From Streptomyces sp. T39 (GTDB taxonomy: Bacteria > Actinomycetota > Actinomycetes > Streptomycetales > Streptomycetaceae), in contig NZ_RDBP01000041.1 of NCBI RefSeq assembly GCF_008042045.1, positions 33,329 to 66,262 of the forward strand: a stretch of DNA of 32,934 nucleotides. Reading direction: 5' to 3'. Below are positions 29,899-32,934 of this stretch, in pieces; positions within the stretch are counted from its first letter, which is position 1; the number at the start of each line of letters is the position of its first letter. The translations under genes were made by a program, and so were the position numbers. The notes under the pieces were generated by a model that did no database searches, had not been told where the DNA came from, and was given only the letters and a program-made list of their open reading frames with translations.

Positions 29899-32532
29899 TC
29901 AGACGTGTCGCTCGTAGACCTCGCGGGGGAGGAAGGCCAGCAGCGCCCGCTTCTCGGGCTTGTCGATCACCGGGCCGCGCACGAACCCGGAGCGGAGCAT
30001 CCGCTCGATCGCCTTCTCGTTGCGGGCGTCCGGTTCCACGACGATCCGCAGGTGCTTCTCGTCCCGGAAGCAGTACGCCATCAGCACCTGCATCAGCGCC
30101 CAGGTGAAGCCGGGCCGGCTCCCGCCCGCCGCGGGCGCCAGCAGCAGATGGACGCCGAAGTCCCCGGGCTCGACCTGGTAGCACTCGCCGACCGGGTCGG
30201 CGTCCGGCTCGTAGGTCTGGAAGAGCGCGGCCGGTTCGTCGTCCAGGAGGACCAGGAAGGCGTGGTGGGTGGAGAGTGTGTCCACGTACTCGTAGATCTC
30301 CCGCACCTGCTCGGGGGTGTGGCCGACCATGCCCCAGAAGCGGGCCCGCTCCTCGCTCACCCAGCCGTGGACGACCTCCAGGTCCGCCACCGGATCCAGC
30401 GGCAGGACCCGGACGGTGCCGAACCCTTCGGCGTGCTGCTCGTGCACGGCCTTCCGGGGGCGGGCCGCGGGCTCGGTCATCTGCTTCTCCTCGGTCAGGC
30501 GGTCCCAGTCGGTGATCACGGGGACGAGTTCTCCGGCCGCCCACAGGGGCAGCTGGTCACGCTGGTGGGGATCGCCCTGGGCGCCGGAGGCGCCGAGGGG
30601 GACGATCCACAGGCTGTCCTCGCGGCGCGCCAGGTCCCACACGTACCGGGCCGAGGGGCCGCGTGCGCTGAGGTCGGTGATGCCGGGCACGCTGGAGGTG
30701 GACAGCACGCAGTCGAAGTCCCCGGACAGGGCGGGCCAGCCGTTCTCGGGCGGGTCGGGCAGCGCCTGCCAGGGCGCGAGCCGGTGGGTGTCGCCCCAGA
30801 TCCCGGTGTCGAGGGCGGCGGCCTCCTCGGCCGCCTCGCGGACCACGCGCCGGGTGTCGAGCCCGGGCAGCGCGTCCGGGGCGAGGAGCCGTTCGAGCGC
30901 GTAGGCGACGCGCGGCACCAGGGCCAGCCAGGGGCGGAAGACCTCGGGCAGCGAGGGGACGCCGGCCAGGGGCGCGAGGGCGGGCAGGGCGGCCACCTTG
31001 CGCACCACGGCCGAGCGGAAGGCCGCGAAGGCGGCGGCCTCCTCGCTGTCGGCGGCCATGTGCCGGTCCCAGGCGAGCAGCCGCTCGCGCAGCCGGACGG
31101 CGGCGGGGGAGAGGCCGTCGACGCCGGCGAGGAGGGCGAGCAGCGGTTCGGCCGAACCCAGCCGGGTGTCCGTGTGGACTCCGGCCATGGCGGGGCCCGT
31201 CCAGGTGTCGGAGGCGTCCAGGAGTTCGCGGATGCGGGCCGCCCGGTGGCGGGGGGCGAACTCGACGCCGAGCGGGGCGGCGATGCCGCGCTGGTTGGCC
31301 ATGACGGCGACACCGTCGACGGCCGCGCGCGGCATGGTCTCGTAGGTGCCGGTCCAGGCGTGCCGTGCCTCCCAGGCGGGGACCACCCGGAGCCGGTTGA
31401 GGGGGTGACGGCGCGGCACCCGGCCGGCCACCCGGTGGAGCAGACCGCCCTCGGTGTCGGCGGCCTGGACGACGTTGACGGGCTCGACCCAGCGGTCCGT
31501 GGCCCGGTCGACGTCCGCGACGGTCCGGGCGCGCAGCAGGGCCGGGAGGGCGTCGAATCCGATGTCGCCGTCGGCGCGGGCCGGGCAGCGCAGGCTGATG
31601 GCCTCGCCGCTGTCGGCGTCCCCGGCGACGACCGGGCCGCGTTCGGTCTCCACGACCTCGACCGTGACCGGGTCCTCGCCGGCGACCTCGATCACCTCGG
31701 TGTGCACGGCGGCGGGGCGCCAGCCGTCGGGGCCGAGGGCCTCCACGAGCGGTCCCCGTCTTCGCAGGCGCTCCCGGTAGAGGTCCTGGTAGTCGGCCAT
31801 GGCGTTGGTGATGGCCCAGGCCACCGACCCGGTGTGCCCGAAGTGCGCGATGCCGGGGATGCCGGGCACGGCGAGGCCGACGACGTCGAACTCGGGGCAG
31901 GCGAGGCGGATCTGCTGGTAGATGCCCGGGTCCTCGATGAAACGGTGCGGATCGCCGGCGATCAGGGCGGCACCGGACGCGGTGCGGTCGCCGGGTACGA
32001 GCCAGCCGTTGCTGCCCGCGGTGCCGGGGCCGTCGGTCGCGAACAGGCCGACGCGGTCGTCGCCGAGGACCCGTGCCACCTCCTCGCGCCACAGCTTGGT
32101 GGGGAAGCCGGCGAACAGGATGTGCGTCGACAGCCAGACGGCGATGGGCGTCCACGCCTCCCAACGGCCGGGCGCGACGCCGGCCGCGGCGAACTGGGGC
32201 ATCCGGGAAGCCCCCGCGGCGAGGCCGTCGTTGACGCCGTCCACGTACCGGGCCATCCAGTCCGCGGTATCGGGGGACAGGGAGGCGTGGCAGCGCCGGG
32301 CCGTGTCCTCGATGCGGCACATCCGGGCGAAGCGGTCCCAGGCGAGGGCGTCCGCGCCCAGGAACGAGGCGGAGGTGCCCTGCGCCCGGTGGCGGTCCAC
32401 CTCAAGCTGCCAGGCCCGGTCGGCAGCGGCGTTGTGCCCCTGGGCGTAGGCGAGTTCCCCGGGGCTGTCGGCCCTGAGGTGCGGGATGCCCCAGGGGTCC
32501 CGGAATAGCGCTCTGTTCACACTGAATCCCAC
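29899..32532 (-). CDS. Penicillin-acylase domain fused to a siderophore-type GNAT acyltransferase
   Basis: The protein has 877 residues. The first 680 or so form a penicillin-amidase-family Ntn hydrolase. The N terminus is FRDPWGIPHLRAD, autocleavage is predicted between Gly173 and Ser174 (GTAGSNGWLVPG), and beta-chain motifs follow (GDPHRFIEDPG, GHTGSVAWAITN, MANQRGIAAPLG). No signal peptide is seen, unlike secreted acylases. From about residue 685 a DesC/RhbD/IucB-like domain follows, with ERARFWGMVGHTPEQVREIY, CYQVEPGDFGVHLLLAP and VVEPDARNEKAIERM; such enzymes acylate N-hydroxylated diamines during hydroxamate siderophore assembly. An internal ATG (30480) with GAGGAG 6 nt upstream could also give the 193-residue acyltransferase alone. 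The start is GTG at 32532, or GTG at 32520. An iron box lies directly upstream. Role: iron-regulated siderophore assembly or tailoring, by inference. Confidence 0.9.
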   Translation of the reverse strand: MGFSVNRALFRDPWGIPHLRADSPGELAYAQGHNAAADRAWQLEVDRHRAQGTSASFLGADALAWDRFARMCRIEDTARRCHASLSPDTADWMARYVDGVNDGLAAGASRMPQFAAAGVAPGRWEAWTPIAVWLSTHILFAGFPTKLWREEVARVLGDDRVGLFATDGPGTAGSNGWLVPGDRTASGAALIAGDPHRFIEDPGIYQQIRLACPEFDVVGLAVPGIPGIAHFGHTGSVAWAITNAMADYQDLYRERLRRRGPLVEALGPDGWRPAAVHTEVIEVAGEDPVTVEVVETERGPVVAGDADSGEAISLRCPARADGDIGFDALPALLRARTVADVDRATDRWVEPVNVVQAADTEGGLLHRVAGRVPRRHPLNRLRVVPAWEARHAWTGTYETMPRAAVDGVAVMANQRGIAAPLGVEFAPRHRAARIRELLDASDTWTGPAMAGVHTDTRLGSAEPLLALLAGVDGLSPAAVRLRERLLAWDRHMAADSEEAAAFAAFRSAVVRKVAALPALAPLAGVPSLPEVFRPWLALVPRVAYALERLLAPDALPGLDTRRVVREAAEEAAALDTGIWGDTHRLAPWQALPDPPENGWPALSGDFDCVLSTSSVPGITDLSARGPSARYVWDLARREDSLWIVPLGASGAQGDPHQRDQLPLWAAGELVPVITDWDRLTEEKQMTEPAARPRKAVHEQHAEGFGTVRVLPLDPVADLEVVHGWVSEERARFWGMVGHTPEQVREIYEYVDTLSTHHAFLVLLDDEPAALFQTYEPDADPVGECYQVEPGDFGVHLLLAPAAGGSRPGFTWALMQVLMAYCFRDEKHLRIVVEPDARNEKAIERMLRSGFVRGPVIDKPEKRALLAFLPREVYERHV
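30487..30492 (-). promoter_or_regulatory. Internal ribosome binding site before the GNAT part of the fusion
   Basis: GAGGAG on the minus strand lies 6 nt before the in-frame ATG at 30480. It looks like the remnant, or still active signal, of a formerly separate acyltransferase gene. Confidence 0.6.
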
Positions 32533-32535
32533 TCT

Positions 32536-32554
32536 TTAGGTTAGGCTGACCTAA
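32536..32554. promoter_or_regulatory. IdeR/DmdR1-type iron box
   Basis: TTAGGTTAGGCTGACCTAA matches the known actinobacterial iron-box consensus (TTAGGTTAGSCTMACCTAA) at 18 of 19 positions. It starts 4 nt upstream of the acylase-GNAT start and overlaps a -10-like TAACCT on that strand and TAGGCT on the other. It should repress both divergent genes when iron is plentiful. Confidence 0.93.
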
Positions 32555-32644
32555 CTTAAGGCACGGCTGTTCGAGAAACAATTCCGGCCACCGCTCTCCG
32601 GCCATGGCCGGCCGCGGCCCGGTACGAGACGCGAGGAGAGCGCA

Positions 32645-32934
32645 GTGGGGCATGGCTGGGAGGGCGTCGTCCTCAGACTGATGCGCGGCAAGGACTTCAC
32701 GTTCACCGTCACCGGCGCGGAAGAGGTCACCGACCACTACCGCAGGATCCACTTCACCGACGGCGGGATGCTCGCACGGACCGGGGTCCACCCCACCATG
32801 TGGGTGCGCGTCTGGTTCGAGAACGGCGACAAGCCCCACCAGCGGGCCTACACCCTCGTCGACGCCGACCCGCAGGCCGGCACCTTCAGCATGGAGTTCG
32901 CCCTGCACGACGGGCTCGCCAGCGCCTGGGCGCG
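32645..32934 (+). CDS. Siderophore-interacting protein (ViuB-like ferric reductase), partial
   Basis: Only the first 96 or so codons are in the window; the gene continues past the right edge. The translation opens GHGWEGVVLRLMRGKDFTFT and contains the FAD-binding siderophore-interacting-protein signature HPTMWVRVWFENGDKPHQRA, then YTLVDADPQAGTFSMEFALH. The RAYT motif binds flavin in this family. These cytosolic flavoproteins reduce the iron in imported ferric siderophores so that it is released. The start is GTG with GAGGAG 6 nt upstream. It is divergent from the acylase-GNAT fusion and shares its iron box, with a leader of about 90 nt. Confidence 0.92.
   Translation, partial: MGHGWEGVVLRLMRGKDFTFTVTGAEEVTDHYRRIHFTDGGMLARTGVHPTMWVRVWFENGDKPHQRAYTLVDADPQAGTFSMEFALHDGLASAWA

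Overview
The window is chromosomal DNA from a Streptomyces or a very close relative. The base composition is very GC-rich with codon third positions almost always G or C. It encodes a two-domain geosmin synthase, an NsdA-type TPR differentiation regulator, an orphan DUF397 protein, secreted polysaccharide-degrading enzymes, and an IdeR/DmdR-type iron box. I find one in-frame TTA (bldA) codon among the genes I accept. I see no rRNA, tRNA, CRISPR array, insertion sequence or phage gene. This is ordinary chromosome with an accessory, secreted-hydrolase and specialised-metabolism flavour.

Layout. 1-6.5 kb: an FAD-dependent oxidoreductase converges on a secreted GH10 xylanase with a CBM2 module. 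A Tat-exported beta-lactamase-fold serine hydrolase lies upstream of the xylanase, and both promoters carry GAAA/TTTC-type palindromes. A ChaA-type cation/proton antiporter follows. 6.5-12.9 kb: a secreted penicillin/aculeacin-type Ntn acylase and an acyl-CoA synthetase diverge from a promoter region holding a 44-bp tandem duplication. Next come phenylacetate-CoA ligase (paaK) under a TetR-like operator and a VOC protein. Together these could hydrolyse an extracellular acyl amide and activate the released acid as a CoA ester. 12.9-15.3 kb: small regulatory or unknown genes (DUF397, a CGNR zinc finger protein with a 21-bp minisatellite, two conserved unknowns). 15.3-20 kb: a GH95 fucosidase behind a 10-codon leader ORF, overlapping tail-to-tail with geosmin synthase.

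20-27 kb: a secreted N-acetylmuramoyl-L-alanine amidase with a TTG start, then a kinase-fold phosphotransferase carrying the TTA codon. The phosphotransferase diverges from the NsdA-like regulator, which converges on a PAS/PP2C phosphatase whose usual metal-binding aspartate is replaced. 27-32.9 kb: a GNAT acetyltransferase and a second-type NAD-dependent DNA ligase, both with leaderless-looking starts. Then comes an 877-residue fusion of a penicillin-acylase domain to a siderophore-type (DesC/IucB-like) acyltransferase. It sits behind an iron box shared with a divergent siderophore-interacting (ViuB-like) reductase that runs off the right edge.

Themes. Most plus-strand genes lack a clear Shine-Dalgarno sequence and instead have a TAnnnT-like hexamer ending 6-7 nt before the start codon, which suggests many leaderless mRNAs. 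The most unusual locus is the iron-regulated acylase-acyltransferase fusion at the right end. All functions are read from sequence by family recognition; no searches were run.
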